Below, one piece after another: positions 15,896-24,368 of a DNA stretch of 64,000 bases (its first letter is position 1; each line of letters begins with the position of its first letter). The notes under the pieces are model-generated. The model saw only the letters and a program-made list of their open reading frames with translations, did not search any database and was not told the DNA's origin. The DNA comes from Hymenobacter sp. BT559 (GTDB taxonomy: Bacteria > Bacteroidota > Bacteroidia > Cytophagales > Hymenobacteraceae), in assembly GCF_016427535.1 (NCBI RefSeq), contig NZ_JAELXV010000001.1, positions 930,001 through 994,000 of the forward strand. The letters run 5' to 3'. A program made the translations under genes and the position numbers.

Positions 15896-16959
15896 GACTG
15901 CGACGCGGCTGGCTCGCCCAGTAGCGCGTCCCAGGTCAGCGGCGTGCCGGGCGTCAAAGCGCGGGCGGCGCGGCGGCCTAGCACCACGTCCCAATGGCGC
16001 GGCAGTAAGCCATCGCCGGGGCGAATAATGCGCAGATTATCAATGGTTAGCTCTTCGCCGGCTGCTACTGGCCGGGCCACGTAGATGCTACGCTTAAAGA
16101 TGCGGCTTTTTTCCTCGCTGGCCTGTATGCACAGCTGCACGGTACCTAGGGCCTGCTGGGCGCGCTCGGTTTCCGTTACCAGCAGCGCCAATTCTTCCGG
16201 CTCGAGTGAAAAGGCTGAATCGACGCCGCCATCGGCGCGACGCAACGTAAAATGCTTTTCGATAACGCAGGCGCCCAGTGCCACGGCGGCCACACTGGCG
16301 CCTACGCCCATAGTATGGTCGCTGAGGCCCACCGGGCAGCCGAAGGTTTCGGCCAGCACCGGAATGGTGCGCAGGTTGGTGGTAGCCGGCGAGGCGGGGT
16401 AGGTGCTGGTGCATTTCAGCAGCACCAACTCGCGGCAGCCCGCGCCCCGCAGCACGCGCACGGCCTCGTCAATCTCACTGAGCGTGGCCGCGCCAGTGCT
16501 CACAATCACGGGCTTGCCGGTGGCAGCCACCCGGCGCAGTAGCGGCCAGTGCGCGTTCTCAAAAGAAGCAATTTTGTAGGCCGGTACATCGAGGCTTTCC
16601 AGAAAGTCTACCGCCGTTTCGTCGAATGGAGAGCTAAAGGCCAGCAGCCCGTGCTGCCGCGCCCGCTCGAAGATGGCGGCGTGCCACTCCCAAGGCGTAT
16701 AAGCCTCTTTATAGAGCTGATACAAACTCTTGCCCTCCCATAGCGACTTGCCTTCTTCGCGAATCACGAAGCCGGTATCCATACTGATGGTATCGGCGGT
16801 GTAGGTCTGGAGCTTGAGAGCATCGACGCCCGCGGCGGCGGCGGCATCCACCAGGGCCAGCGCCCGGTCGAGGCTCTGGTTGTGGTTGCCCGACATCTCG
16901 GCGATGATAAACGGCTTGTGAGCGGGGCCAACGGGCCGGCCGCCAATCGTAATTTCCAT
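15892..16959 (-). CDS. pseI: Pseudaminic acid synthase (NeuB/PseI family)
   Basis: A 355-residue enzyme expected to condense phosphoenolpyruvate with a 2,4-diacetamido hexose to form a nonulosonic acid. Family marks are FIIAEMSGNHN near residue 18, ALKLQTYTADTIS near residue 48, then the PseI-type block LWEGKSLYQLYKEAYTPWEWH (read in pieces, residues 73-93), and SDHTMG near residue 218. The C-terminal antifreeze-like (SAF) domain follows with RSIYVARPVAAGEELT near residue 290. The Pse-type block favours pseudaminic over sialic or legionaminic acid. It lies between the pseG/H fusion (14-base gap) and the candidate transferase (overlapping stop/start). Confidence 0.92.
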   Translation of the reverse strand: MEITIGGRPVGPAHKPFIIAEMSGNHNQSLDRALALVDAAAAAGVDALKLQTYTADTISMDTGFVIREEGKSLWEGKSLYQLYKEAYTPWEWHAAIFERARQHGLLAFSSPFDETAVDFLESLDVPAYKIASFENAHWPLLRRVAATGKPVIVSTGAATLSEIDEAVRVLRGAGCRELVLLKCTSTYPASPATTNLRTIPVLAETFGCPVGLSDHTMGVGASVAAVALGACVIEKHFTLRRADGGVDSAFSLEPEELALLVTETERAQQALGTVQLCIQASEEKSRIFKRSIYVARPVAAGEELTIDNLRIIRPGDGLLPRHWDVVLGRRAARALTPGTPLTWDALLGEPAASQS

Positions 16960-16973
16960 GAGTAAAACCTGGG

Positions 16974-18500
16974 CTAGGCCACCGGGGCGGCTACCCAGGC
17001 AAAGGTACGGCTGCCCGCCGGCCCCGTGCCCGCCACCTCGCCAAAGCCCGCCCGCCGAAACGCCCGCACCGAGGCCACATTGTCGGCCTTGACCTCGCCC
17101 AGCACCCGCGCCACCTGCGGAAAGGCCGCCAGCAGCGCCCGCGTGCCCGCCAGCAGCAGCGGGGCCGCCCAGCCACGCCCCCGGTACGCCGGCCCGAGCG
17201 AGTAGCTCAGCGTGGCCTCACTACCAGATGCTTCGCTGGCAACGGCGAAGCGAATGAGGCCCACCGGCGCACCGGTATCGGCGGCTTCGGCCAGTAGTAG
17301 CAGGTAGCGCTCGGGCTGGGTGAGCTGGCCGGTCAGCCAGGCCTCGTGCCGCGCCAGCGGCACGGGCGCGGGGTCAAAGGACTGCTGCCGGGTGGCGGGG
17401 TCGTTGGTCCAGGTCAGGAGTTGGGCCGAGTCGCTGGCCTGCACGGGGCGCAGGCGCAGCGGCGCGGCTGGTACCTGCATAGCCGCAACTGCTTGCCGCA
17501 GCCGCAGACCTTGCTGCCCGTCGAAATAGCGGCGCTGGGCCTGCCGCAGTTGCTGGGCCAGGCGCTGGGCCTCGGCGGCCGTGAGTACGTTGGGCGCGGC
17601 GGGGTAGTGCAGGGCCAGGCCCGCCGCCCGCAAAAAACGGTCGAGGTCGCGCTGATTATCGGCCGTGGGCAGCGTCAGAAGCAGACCGCCGCCCGCCGCA
17701 CAATACTCGTAGCTGATGGTGCTGGGTGAGAGCACGGCCGCCCCGCACCGCCGCATGAGAGCCGCTAACTGGCTGGCCGGTAGTGCCCGGTGCAGCGTGA
17801 GGCGCGGCACTTGCGCATCGGACCAGGCGCGCAGCTCGTCCCAGGCGGCGTAGGCGCTGCCCACCACGGCATGCACGTGCGCCACGCCCGGCAGCGCCAG
17901 CAGCTCGGCGGCCGTGGCGCGGGTCAGCTGGCGTGGGTCGGCCCCACCTAGGCACAGCAGCACGTGGCCGGGCGGCGCGGCTGGGGCACCCGGGCCAGAC
18001 TGAAAATCGGCCCGCAGCGGAGCATACGCCGGGCCGGCCAGTAGCTGAGCGCCCGGCTGCCGCAGCTCGTACTGTGTGGCTTGCACGCCCCCAGCTGGGT
18101 TGATGACCAGGTCGGCGGCAAACGGGAAAGCGTGCAGGTCATCGAGGCAAACCAGGTGTGCTGCAAACGAGCGCACGGTAACCTGGTAGTCATATGTAAA
18201 GCCGTAGCCGTCGAGCACCAGCACATCGGTCGGGCGCAGCCAGTCGGCTAAGGCAGCCGCTTCGGCCAGAGGCGCACGGCCCGGCAAGTCGACTAGCGCA
18301 ATGTCGGCCTGGCGCAGCAGCAGGCGAATAGCACTATCGGGCGCTTGGATGAGAAAGATAATCTCAGTAAAATCGGCCCGCAGCAGCTCGGCCAGGGCCA
18401 GCAGGCGCATCACGTGGCCTAGGCCAATTTGGCTATTGCCATCGGCCCGCAGCACGAGGCGCGGGGCCGGCGCGGGTACTTTCTCCAACCTATCAACCAT
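16974..18500 (-). CDS. PseG-PseH fusion: UDP-sugar hydrolase plus N-acetyltransferase
   Basis: A 508-residue two-domain protein. Residues about 13-345 match PseG/SpsG, the UDP-2,4-diacetamido-trideoxyhexose hydrolase: LRADGNSQIGLGHVMRLLALA (in pieces from residue 17), DVLVLDGYGF near 92 and a C-terminal GT-B domain with LLCLGGADPRQLT near 180. Residues about 350-505 are a GNAT acetyltransferase (LRLRPVQASDSAQLLTWTNDP, then GPAYRGRGWAAPLLLAG and NVASVRAFRRAGF), as expected for PseH. One protein would thus acetylate N4 and release UDP, two consecutive pathway steps. A near-consensus -7 box lies at 18505. Frame is continuous, so this is a real fusion. Confidence 0.88.
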   Translation of the reverse strand: MVDRLEKVPAPAPRLVLRADGNSQIGLGHVMRLLALAELLRADFTEIIFLIQAPDSAIRLLLRQADIALVDLPGRAPLAEAAALADWLRPTDVLVLDGYGFTYDYQVTVRSFAAHLVCLDDLHAFPFAADLVINPAGGVQATQYELRQPGAQLLAGPAYAPLRADFQSGPGAPAAPPGHVLLCLGGADPRQLTRATAAELLALPGVAHVHAVVGSAYAAWDELRAWSDAQVPRLTLHRALPASQLAALMRRCGAAVLSPSTISYEYCAAGGGLLLTLPTADNQRDLDRFLRAAGLALHYPAAPNVLTAAEAQRLAQQLRQAQRRYFDGQQGLRLRQAVAAMQVPAAPLRLRPVQASDSAQLLTWTNDPATRQQSFDPAPVPLARHEAWLTGQLTQPERYLLLLAEAADTGAPVGLIRFAVASEASGSEATLSYSLGPAYRGRGWAAPLLLAGTRALLAAFPQVARVLGEVKADNVASVRAFRRAGFGEVAGTGPAGSRTFAWVAAPVA

Positions 18501-18504
18501 ACTG

Positions 18505-18512
18505 CAAAGAAA
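18505..18512 (-). promoter_or_regulatory. Possible -7 box before the PseG-PseH gene
   Basis: TTTCTTTG, one mismatch from TAnnTTTG, ending four bases before the ATG at 18500. Confidence 0.4.
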
Positions 18513-18533
18513 CGGCCGCCGCTGTCCTGGGTG

Positions 18534-19268
18534 CTAGCGCTGCACGTTGTCGGCGTTAATGGCCGCCAGCCACGAGTGCCGTGTCAGCAGCTCGGGTAGC
18601 CCAGCCGGGCCGGTAAGCGAAAAATCGGGCCCTAGGTAGCCGAATAGCAGGCTGAGCAAGGCATAGTCGCTGGGGTAGTCTACCGTGAGGCGCAACGGGG
18701 CTACGGCGGGTGGCACGGTTAGCGCCAGGGTTTCGAGGCGAAATAGCTCGGGGTGACGGCGTAGGTAGGGTGTCACGTGTTCGCGCTCATCGGGCTGGGT
18801 AGCCTCGCGGTGGGCGCGTAGTAGCGCTTGAGTGCTGATAACCTCAATATTGGTACCTAGGGGCAGGCCGCTAGTGTAAGTGTAGTCAGCCCCGGTGGCC
18901 AGGTGGTGAGCCACAGCCGCGTCGATAAATGCCGGGTCAATGGCTGGGTTGTCGGCCGTAAGGCGCACGATGGTTTGGAAATCGCCCGCCTGCGCTAGCG
19001 CCCCAGCAAAGCGGCCAAGCACGTCCTGCTCATCGCCCCGAAACACGCCCACGCCCAGGCGAGCCGCCAAGGCAGTCAGCGGTTCGTCGAGCGGCTGGGT
19101 GGTGGTGGCTACGGCTACCTTTTGGATGCAGGCGGCCCGCCGAGCCCGGCTTACCACGTGGCCCAAGATGGTATTTTCGTCGCCCATGGCCGGTAGCGGC
19201 AGCGGCAGCATCGACTTGCCCGGCAGCCGCGACGACCCTAGGCGGGCTTGGATGAGGGCTAGTGTCAT
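18534..19268 (-). CDS. Cytidylyltransferase, SpsF/PseF type
   Basis: A 244-residue nucleotidyltransferase. The N terminus ALIQARLGSSRLPGKSMLPL is the nucleotide-binding loop of the SpsF/NeuA superfamily (residues 4-23), followed by GDEQDVLGRF near residue 80 and RLTADNPAIDP near residue 105. Expected to make CMP-nonulosonate, by analogy with the Bacillus spsE-spsF-spsG order seen here too. Start taken at ATG 19268; the longer reading frame from 19325 would translate the inverted repeat upstream and is unlikely. The stop is 33 bases before the PseG-PseH gene. Confidence 0.82.
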   Translation of the reverse strand: MTLALIQARLGSSRLPGKSMLPLPLPAMGDENTILGHVVSRARRAACIQKVAVATTTQPLDEPLTALAARLGVGVFRGDEQDVLGRFAGALAQAGDFQTIVRLTADNPAIDPAFIDAAVAHHLATGADYTYTSGLPLGTNIEVISTQALLRAHREATQPDEREHVTPYLRRHPELFRLETLALTVPPAVAPLRLTVDYPSDYALLSLLFGYLGPDFSLTGPAGLPELLTRHSWLAAINADNVQR

Positions 19269-19301
19269 TGAGATGGGATTGTATACTGGGCAATAACGTT
19301 C

Positions 19302-19397
19302 GTCATGCAGCGCGCAGCGAAGCATCTCGCGTGCTGACGTTTGCGAGCGTCATTAATTACTGCACCACGCGAGATGCTTCGCTGCGCGCTGCATGAC
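19302..19397. repeat. REPIN-like paired palindrome inside the sugar operon (family A)
   Basis: Perfect 32-base arms 19302-19333 and 19366-19397 around a 32-base spacer. The arms hold GTCATGCAGCGCGCAG and GAAGCATCTCGCGTG. It shares the frame TCATGC...GAAGCATCT with the elements at 23174 and 56517. It lies in the 139-base gap between the SDR and cytidylyltransferase genes. Confidence 0.9.
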
Positions 19398-19407
19398 AAT
19401 GCAAAAA

Positions 19408-20214
19408 TCAACGGATAGTCCAGCCGCCATCCACAATCAGGTTGTGGCCAGTCACGAAATTTGAAGCGGCGGAGCTGAGGAATACGAAGGCCCCGGCTAA
19501 GTCCTGCGGCTCGCCCACGCGCTCTAGCGGGATGCGGCGGCGCAGCTCACCTTCGAAGCCCTCTTTTTCGCGCACCATGTCCGAAGGAAATGCGCCCGGC
19601 GATACGCAGTTGACCTGAATGTTTTCGGTCCCTAAGTACGAGGCGAAGTATTTAGTGAGCTGAATCATAGCGGCCTTGCCCGCGCCGTAGTGCGGCGGGT
19701 TCAGAAACTGCGGATACTCGTCGTAGGCTGCGAAGTCGGGGGCTACCACGCCGTACATGGAGGCCACGTTGATGATTTTGCCTGCGCCGCGCTCGCGCAG
19801 GTAGGGCAGCACCTCACGAAGGCAGCGGTAGGCCGCGCCCACCGAGCCATCAAGACCTAGGGCAAAATCGGCATCGGAAAGCGCATCGGGCTGCTGGCCG
19901 CGGGCGTAGTAGGCGTTGTTGATGAGTACACTGGGCGGGCCGTGCAGCTCCTGGCTGCGCCGAAAAGCCGCCCGCACGGAGTCGGCCGAGGCCACATCGC
20001 AAGCTAGGAAATGCAGCGTGTCGGGCCGCTCAGGAAAGGCAGCTTTGAATTTTTCTTCATCGCGCCCCAGCGCCACCACGTGCGCGCCGTGGGCCAGCAA
20101 GCCCGCCGCGATGGCCTGCCCTAGGTGGCCGTAGCCGCCCGTGAGCAGCACCACCTGCCCACTGAGGTCGAACATTGAGCGGTAAAAATCGTCGGTTAGG
20201 GGCGCGGCGGCCAT
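19408..20214 (-). CDS. SDR-family oxidoreductase of the surface-sugar cluster
   Basis: A 268-residue classical SDR. TGGYGHLGQAIA near residue 25 binds NAD(P); NNAYYARG near residue 99 is the NNAG equivalent; ASMYGVVAPDF near residue 150 gives the catalytic Ser; HYGAGKAAM near residue 175 gives YxxxK. The C-terminal GHNLIVDGGWTIR is typical. Similar SDRs (PtmA type) occur in nonulosonate clusters of other bacteria. Substrate unknown; it may oxidise or reduce an intermediate that distinguishes the final sugar. The start overlaps the aldo/keto reductase stop by 19 bases, which suggests coupling. Confidence 0.85.
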   Translation of the reverse strand: MAAAPLTDDFYRSMFDLSGQVVLLTGGYGHLGQAIAAGLLAHGAHVVALGRDEEKFKAAFPERPDTLHFLACDVASADSVRAAFRRSQELHGPPSVLINNAYYARGQQPDALSDADFALGLDGSVGAAYRCLREVLPYLRERGAGKIINVASMYGVVAPDFAAYDEYPQFLNPPHYGAGKAAMIQLTKYFASYLGTENIQVNCVSPGAFPSDMVREKEGFEGELRRRIPLERVGEPQDLAGAFVFLSSAASNFVTGHNLIVDGGWTIR

Positions 20215-21092
20215 GCGTAGGGGAGGATGAAAGTGTCGGTAGATTCAGCTAGCGCTAGCAAGGCTGGGCGTAAGGCTTCGGCAGCTTCGGCGTACTGCGC
20301 GGCGACCAGGTTTTCATGCAGATTTTCCACCGAGTCGACGCCCACCACGGCTCGCGCCACACCCGGCGCGTAGGCAGCAAATAGTAGCAACAGGGCCGGC
20401 AGTGGCACGTCCGCTTCGGCGGCCAGCGCTCGCAGCTGCGTAAGCTTGTGGGCTAGTGGGAGGAAGAAGTCGGGCAGCGCAGTTGGCTCTCGCAGCAGCA
20501 GGCCCTGCAAGAAGGCCGACCGCACATGCACCTCCACACCCTGCGCCGCCAGCCGTGGTAGGACGGCCGCAAAGCGCTGGTCGAGCACATTATATGGAAC
20601 TTGTACCAGGTCAAGGTCGTAGCCCTCGGCCAGCAGCCACTCGGCCTCGTGCGGGTGGTAGAGCGACACGCCAATGCGCGCCACCTGCCCGGCAGCCCGC
20701 GCCGCTTGCAGTGCTTGCCAGGCGGCCGGCTGCTCTTGCAAGGGCTTGAAAGCGTGGAATAACACACCATACAACTTTTCGCGCCGCAGCCGACCTAGGG
20801 ACTCGGCCAGTTGCTGCGCCACCTGCGCGGGCGGCCCGGCTGGTAGCTTGGTAATCAACTCAAAAGCCGAGTTTTGGCCTGCCAGCTCACCCAGCCGCGC
20901 CTCGCTGTTGCCGTAGGTGGCGGCGGTATCGAGCAGCGTGAGGCCCGCGGCCTGGGCAGCGGCCAGCACCTCGGCTACCGCTCCGGTGGATGGCTGCCCT
21001 GCTTGGTTATTCAGGCCGTAGGCTAGGCCAAACTGCGCGGTGCCCAGGGCTAGGCGCTGCGCGAAAAGCTGGGTCGTGGGCGCGGTACTCAC
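20196..21092 (-). CDS. Aldo/keto reductase family protein
   Basis: A 298-residue NADPH-dependent reductase fold (TIM barrel). LGTAQFGLAYGLNN near residue 16, LLDTAATYGNSEARLGEL near residue 52 (catalytic Asp and Tyr) and ELITKLPAG near residue 78 (Lys) fit the AKR superfamily. The usual catalytic His is seen in LFHAFKPL near residue 112. Its place between the PseC and SDR genes suggests it acts on a sugar intermediate. It overlaps pseC by four bases and the SDR gene by 19. Confidence 0.85.
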   Translation of the reverse strand: MSTAPTTQLFAQRLALGTAQFGLAYGLNNQAGQPSTGAVAEVLAAAQAAGLTLLDTAATYGNSEARLGELAGQNSAFELITKLPAGPPAQVAQQLAESLGRLRREKLYGVLFHAFKPLQEQPAAWQALQAARAAGQVARIGVSLYHPHEAEWLLAEGYDLDLVQVPYNVLDQRFAAVLPRLAAQGVEVHVRSAFLQGLLLREPTALPDFFLPLAHKLTQLRALAAEADVPLPALLLLFAAYAPGVARAVVGVDSVENLHENLVAAQYAEAAEALRPALLALAESTDTFILPYAWPPRP

Positions 21093-22270
21093 GCGGGGTT
21101 GTGGGCTAGAAATTCCTGCACGCAGGCTACGACGTACGCCTGCTCCTCATCGGTGAGGGTGGGGTAGAGCGGCAGACTGAGGCAACGGCTGTAGTAAGCT
21201 TCGGCATGCGGAAAATCGCCGAATTTCCAGCCTAAGTTCTCATAGTAGGGCATGCGGTGTACGGGCACGTAATGCACCTGAGCTAGAATGTTTTTGGTAC
21301 GCAAAAACTCGTAGAGGCCGCGCCGGTTTTCGACTTGAATGACGTACAAATGATAGGCATGGCCCGGCTGGCCGGGCGCTAGCACCTGCACGCCCGCTAG
21401 CTCTGCAAAGGCGGCGTCGTACTGCGTGGCTAGCTGGCGGCGGCGGGTTAGGCCTTCGTCGGCGCGGGCGAGCTGACTGGCACCTAGGGCGCAGTTGATG
21501 TCTGAAATGCGGTAGTTATAGCCCAGCTCCTGCATTTCCATGTACCAGCCGCCCTCGTCTTGGCGCAATAGGCCTGTCGCCTCGCGCTCAATGCCGTGAG
21601 TGCGCAGGCGGCGCAGGCGGCGGGCCAGCGCATCATCATTAGTGGTAATCATGCCGCCCTCACCAGTAGCAATGTGCTTGACGGGGTGGAAGCTGAAGAT
21701 AGCCAGCTCGGCTAGCTGCCCGCTGCCGCAGCGGCGTTCGGCGCCCTGGCTATCCACAAAAAAGCCGCCCGGTGCGTGGCAGGCATCCTCGATTATCCAG
21801 AGGCCAAACTCGTCGGCCAGCGCGCGGGCTTCTTCTAGGTTCACAGCCAGGCCGGCAAAATCAACGGGAATTAAACCCGCAAAATGGCCTTTGGGGTGCG
21901 CTTCGAGCAGCTTTCTAACGGCTTCTAAATCGAGTAAGCCCGTGGCGGGGTCGATGTCGGCAAAGTACACCTCACCGCCACAGTAGCGCACGCAGTTGGC
22001 CGACGCGGCGAACGTGATGGGCGTCGTAATCACGCGCTGGCCAGGCTGCACATCCAGCGCCAGCGCGCACAGGTGCAAGGCGGCCGTGCCGTTGGTCACG
22101 GCCACGGCGTGCTTGGCCCCAACGTAGGCGGCGAAAGCAGTTTCAAACTCGGCTACTTTGGGGCCCTGGGTCAGAAAATCGGACCGCAGGGTTTCGACCA
22201 CGGCCGCCACATCAGCGTCGCTGATGTGCTGGCGGCCGTAGGGCAGGGGATGGGAGGGAGGCGTGGGCAT
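21089..22270 (-). CDS. pseC: UDP-4-amino-4,6-dideoxy-N-acetyl-L-altrosamine transaminase (PseC type)
   Basis: A 393-residue PLP-dependent DegT/DnrJ/EryC1 aminotransferase. PYGRQHISDADVAAVVETL near the start is the PseC-type opening; VTNGTAALHL near residue 62, IIEDACHAPGG near residue 155 (PLP-binding Asp) and FSFHPVKHIATGEGG near residue 190 (Schiff-base Lys) follow. It would aminate the 4-keto sugar made by PseB. Start taken at ATG 22270; the longer frame runs back into mutM. A perfect -7 box TACTTTTG sits six bases upstream, so it can be read separately from mutM although the gap is 16 bases. Confidence 0.9.
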   Translation of the reverse strand: MPTPPSHPLPYGRQHISDADVAAVVETLRSDFLTQGPKVAEFETAFAAYVGAKHAVAVTNGTAALHLCALALDVQPGQRVITTPITFAASANCVRYCGGEVYFADIDPATGLLDLEAVRKLLEAHPKGHFAGLIPVDFAGLAVNLEEARALADEFGLWIIEDACHAPGGFFVDSQGAERRCGSGQLAELAIFSFHPVKHIATGEGGMITTNDDALARRLRRLRTHGIEREATGLLRQDEGGWYMEMQELGYNYRISDINCALGASQLARADEGLTRRRQLATQYDAAFAELAGVQVLAPGQPGHAYHLYVIQVENRRGLYEFLRTKNILAQVHYVPVHRMPYYENLGWKFGDFPHAEAYYSRCLSLPLYPTLTDEEQAYVVACVQEFLAHNPA

Positions 22271-22276
22271 GGCCCA

Positions 22277-22284
22277 CAAAAGTA
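22277..22284 (-). promoter_or_regulatory. Promoter -7 box of pseC
   Basis: TACTTTTG on the minus strand, perfect consensus, with its last base six bases before the ATG; predicts a leaderless or nearly leaderless transcript for the sugar operon. Confidence 0.65.
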
Positions 22285-22286
22285 CG

Positions 22287-23114
22287 CTAGCCGGCCGGCG
22301 CGGGCTGGCACTTGGGGCAGATGTAGGTGGCCCGGCCGCCCACGTAAAATTTCTCGATTTTAGTGCGCGGATGGCGCGGACAAAAGGTGTGCGCGTCGGA
22401 GCCCGGCGTGGCCGAGTCGTCCCACTCGCGGGCATGAATGAGGAAGCTCGCCGGGAAGTACCGGTAATTGGCCTCGTGCCGGATAGCCGTGGTTAGCACC
22501 AGCTGAATGGCGTCATGCAGCGCTTGGGTCTCCTTCTCCTTGAGTGAGTTACCTAGGCGTTCAGGGTGGATTTTAGCCTGAAACAGCACCTCGTCTACTA
22601 TCCAGTTGCCGAGGCCGGCCGTCAGGCTCTGGTCCAGCAGCAGCGGCTTCACAAATACCTTGCGGCGGCTCAGCTTCTGGTGCAGCTCAGCGGCCGTGAT
22701 TTTTAAGGCATCGGGGCCCAGTTTTTTAGCTTTCTGGTACGCTTCGGCGCTGTCGGCCAGCCGAATGCGGCCAAACTTGCGCGGGTCGATAAAAGCCAGA
22801 TTAAGCCCCGAGTCGGCCAGCTGCCAAGCCACGCGGGTGAAGCGCGGGGCGTCGGGCGCATCGCGGAACGCCCCGATGTCGCCGGTCATGCCGAAGTGTA
22901 GCACCAGCAGGCGGCTATTATCCAGCTCCAGAAAGCAATTTTTGCCCAGTCGGCCAGTGCCGGCGATGGTCCGGCCCACCACGGCGGCGCGCAACTCGTC
23001 TTCGGGCACGGCCAGCACGTGCGCGTCGCGCACCTCAAGGCCAGTAATCGTTTGGCCCACCGCTACCTCGTCAATAAAGCGGCGGTAGGTTTCGACCTCG
23101 GGTAGTTCGGGCAT
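22287..23114 (-). CDS. mutM: Formamidopyrimidine-DNA glycosylase family (MutM/Nei-like)
   Basis: A 275-residue base-excision repair glycosylase/AP lyase. It begins with the diagnostic MPELPEVE, in which Pro2 and Glu3 are catalytic, so ATG 23114 is preferred over 23144. DPRKFGRIRL near residue 110 and GLGNWIVDEVLFQAKIHP near residue 165 (helix-two-turns-helix) are conserved. The C-terminal zinc finger reads CPRH then CPKC, so the second ligand is His instead of the usual Cys. Whether it is true Fpg or a relative cannot be told from sequence alone. It lies directly upstream of pseC; functional linkage is unlikely. Confidence 0.9.
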   Translation of the reverse strand: MPELPEVETYRRFIDEVAVGQTITGLEVRDAHVLAVPEDELRAAVVGRTIAGTGRLGKNCFLELDNSRLLVLHFGMTGDIGAFRDAPDAPRFTRVAWQLADSGLNLAFIDPRKFGRIRLADSAEAYQKAKKLGPDALKITAAELHQKLSRRKVFVKPLLLDQSLTAGLGNWIVDEVLFQAKIHPERLGNSLKEKETQALHDAIQLVLTTAIRHEANYRYFPASFLIHAREWDDSATPGSDAHTFCPRHPRTKIEKFYVGGRATYICPKCQPAPAG

Positions 23115-23120
23115 TTCTAG

Positions 23121-23148
23121 TAATGAGCAATTAGCAATGAACAAAAAG
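23121..23148. repeat. Degenerate heptanucleotide array (CAATnAG type)
   Basis: Four 7-base units: TAATGAG, CAATTAG, CAATGAA, CAAAAAG, lying just upstream of the mutM start. Confidence 0.7.
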
Positions 23149-23173
23149 CAGCGGAGCCGAAAAAATAACGTCC

Positions 23174-23266
23174 GTCATGCTGAGCTTGTCGAAGCATCTC
23201 ACTCGTTTCGTTGCTAACGCCTAGGTTAGTGCTCCACGCGAGATACTTCGACAAGCTCAGCATGAC
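23174..23266. repeat. REPIN-like paired palindrome (family A)
   Basis: Arms of 27 bases, 23174-23200 and 23240-23266, with one mismatch, spacer 39 bases. Each arm carries TCATGCTGAGCTTG and GAAGCATCTC and itself folds, as ATGCT/AGCAT flanks GCTT-gtcg-AAGC. Same family as 19302 and 56517. It lies between mutM and the M48 gene. Confidence 0.9.
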
Positions 23267-23299
23267 AGACGCTGCCAGCTGAGCTTGTCCTGCTTACGG

Positions 23300-24286
23300 C
23301 TAATCGTGGAGCTTAGCTACGCGCTGCCCAGCTTTGTTGTAGACATCACCGCGGGGCGTCACGAAAAGGGCGCGCTGCTGGCTGTCTTCGAGCACGTAGG
23401 GGAAGGCGGCGTTGCCAGTGCGGCGTAGGCGGCCCACTACCTCGGCGGCGCGCACGCGGCTGGCCTCATCGTCTTCGTCGCTGCTTTCATCGGCCAGGCG
23501 CACTACGCTCAGGGCACTGGTGAGGTAGAACGGCACCTCGGGGTTATCGCGGAACGTGAGCTGGCCCACCAGCCGCACGGGCGCATTGGACACCCCCCGC
23601 GCCAGCGCTTCGGTAGCGCTCGACGGGCGGCTGGTGCTTATTTCATCATCTTCGGCATCAGACGCTTGGGCCTGGGACGCCCTAGGTGCGAGCGCAATGG
23701 GCTGCGCCGATGGGGCGCTAGTCCCAGCTTTGGCCACGGCGGCCAGCTGGCTATTAGCCCGGTTCCAGCCTTGGCTGATGGCTGCCAGGCGCGGCGTGCG
23801 GCCCGGGTGGGTGCTAGAGCCCTCGTCGTCGGCCACGGTGGCCATAGCGGCTTGCGCCTGGGCTAGGCTGGCACCTAGGCGGCGCAGCACGAAGCCCGAA
23901 AACTCATCGGCCTCCAGCTCGTCCTGCGGCTGCGAGCCGCCGCTGCGCAAGGTGTGGCCGTTGAGGTGATGGCCCATTTCGTGGGCTAAGATGCTGATGC
24001 CGCCCCAGTCGGTGTGGCCGGCACGGTTCACGGCCGCCAGAAACTTGGGGTTGTAGAGCAGGTAGCGCTTGCCGTTGTAGGCCACGGCGGCGGCATTAGG
24101 CACCACGGTGGTAGCTCGCAGCTCGAAGCGCGGCTGCAAGCCCACCGCCTCCGTGATTTCGCGGATGATGCCGGCCGCCTGGCTGGCGGGCAGGTCGGGA
24201 GTAGCTTGGGCCTGGGCGGCGAGGGCCACTGTCAGCAGCCCTAGGGCCACCGCCAGTGGGCGGAAAAAGCGGGGAAGAAAGGGCAT
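23300..24286 (-). CDS. Exported M48-type zinc metalloprotease
   Basis: A 328-residue protein with a signal peptide (residues 1-27, ending near ALAAQAQ). ILAHEMGHHLNGH near residue 103 is the HExxH zinc motif and DELEADEFSGFVL near residue 123 gives the third ligand Glu, as in M48 peptidases such as BepA/LoiP. The segment from about residue 190 to 250 is Ala/Ser-rich and probably unstructured. The C-terminal 80 residues form a small beta domain of unknown role. Likely periplasmic, with a quality-control role by analogy. Divergent from ppk2. Confidence 0.82.
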   Translation of the reverse strand: MPFLPRFFRPLAVALGLLTVALAAQAQATPDLPASQAAGIIREITEAVGLQPRFELRATTVVPNAAAVAYNGKRYLLYNPKFLAAVNRAGHTDWGGISILAHEMGHHLNGHTLRSGGSQPQDELEADEFSGFVLRRLGASLAQAQAAMATVADDEGSSTHPGRTPRLAAISQGWNRANSQLAAVAKAGTSAPSAQPIALAPRASQAQASDAEDDEISTSRPSSATEALARGVSNAPVRLVGQLTFRDNPEVPFYLTSALSVVRLADESSDEDDEASRVRAAEVVGRLRRTGNAAFPYVLEDSQQRALFVTPRGDVYNKAGQRVAKLHD

Positions 24287-24368
24287 TTGTATAAGAGAAA
24301 ATAAAGCGGATAGGGCCGCCTGTCGTCGCGAGCGCAGCCAAGCAAGAACAAGCGCAATTCTGACGCCA

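Noticed and set aside
15896..15994. Upstream start for the candidate transferase, overlapping pseI by 100 bases.
   Set aside because: The extension is Arg/Pro-rich shadow sequence of pseI; the GTGA overlap at 15892-15895 is a better start.
19269..19325. Longer start for the cytidylyltransferase (MLRCALHDE...).
   Set aside because: The extra residues are a translation of the REPIN arm; the conserved domain starts at 19268.
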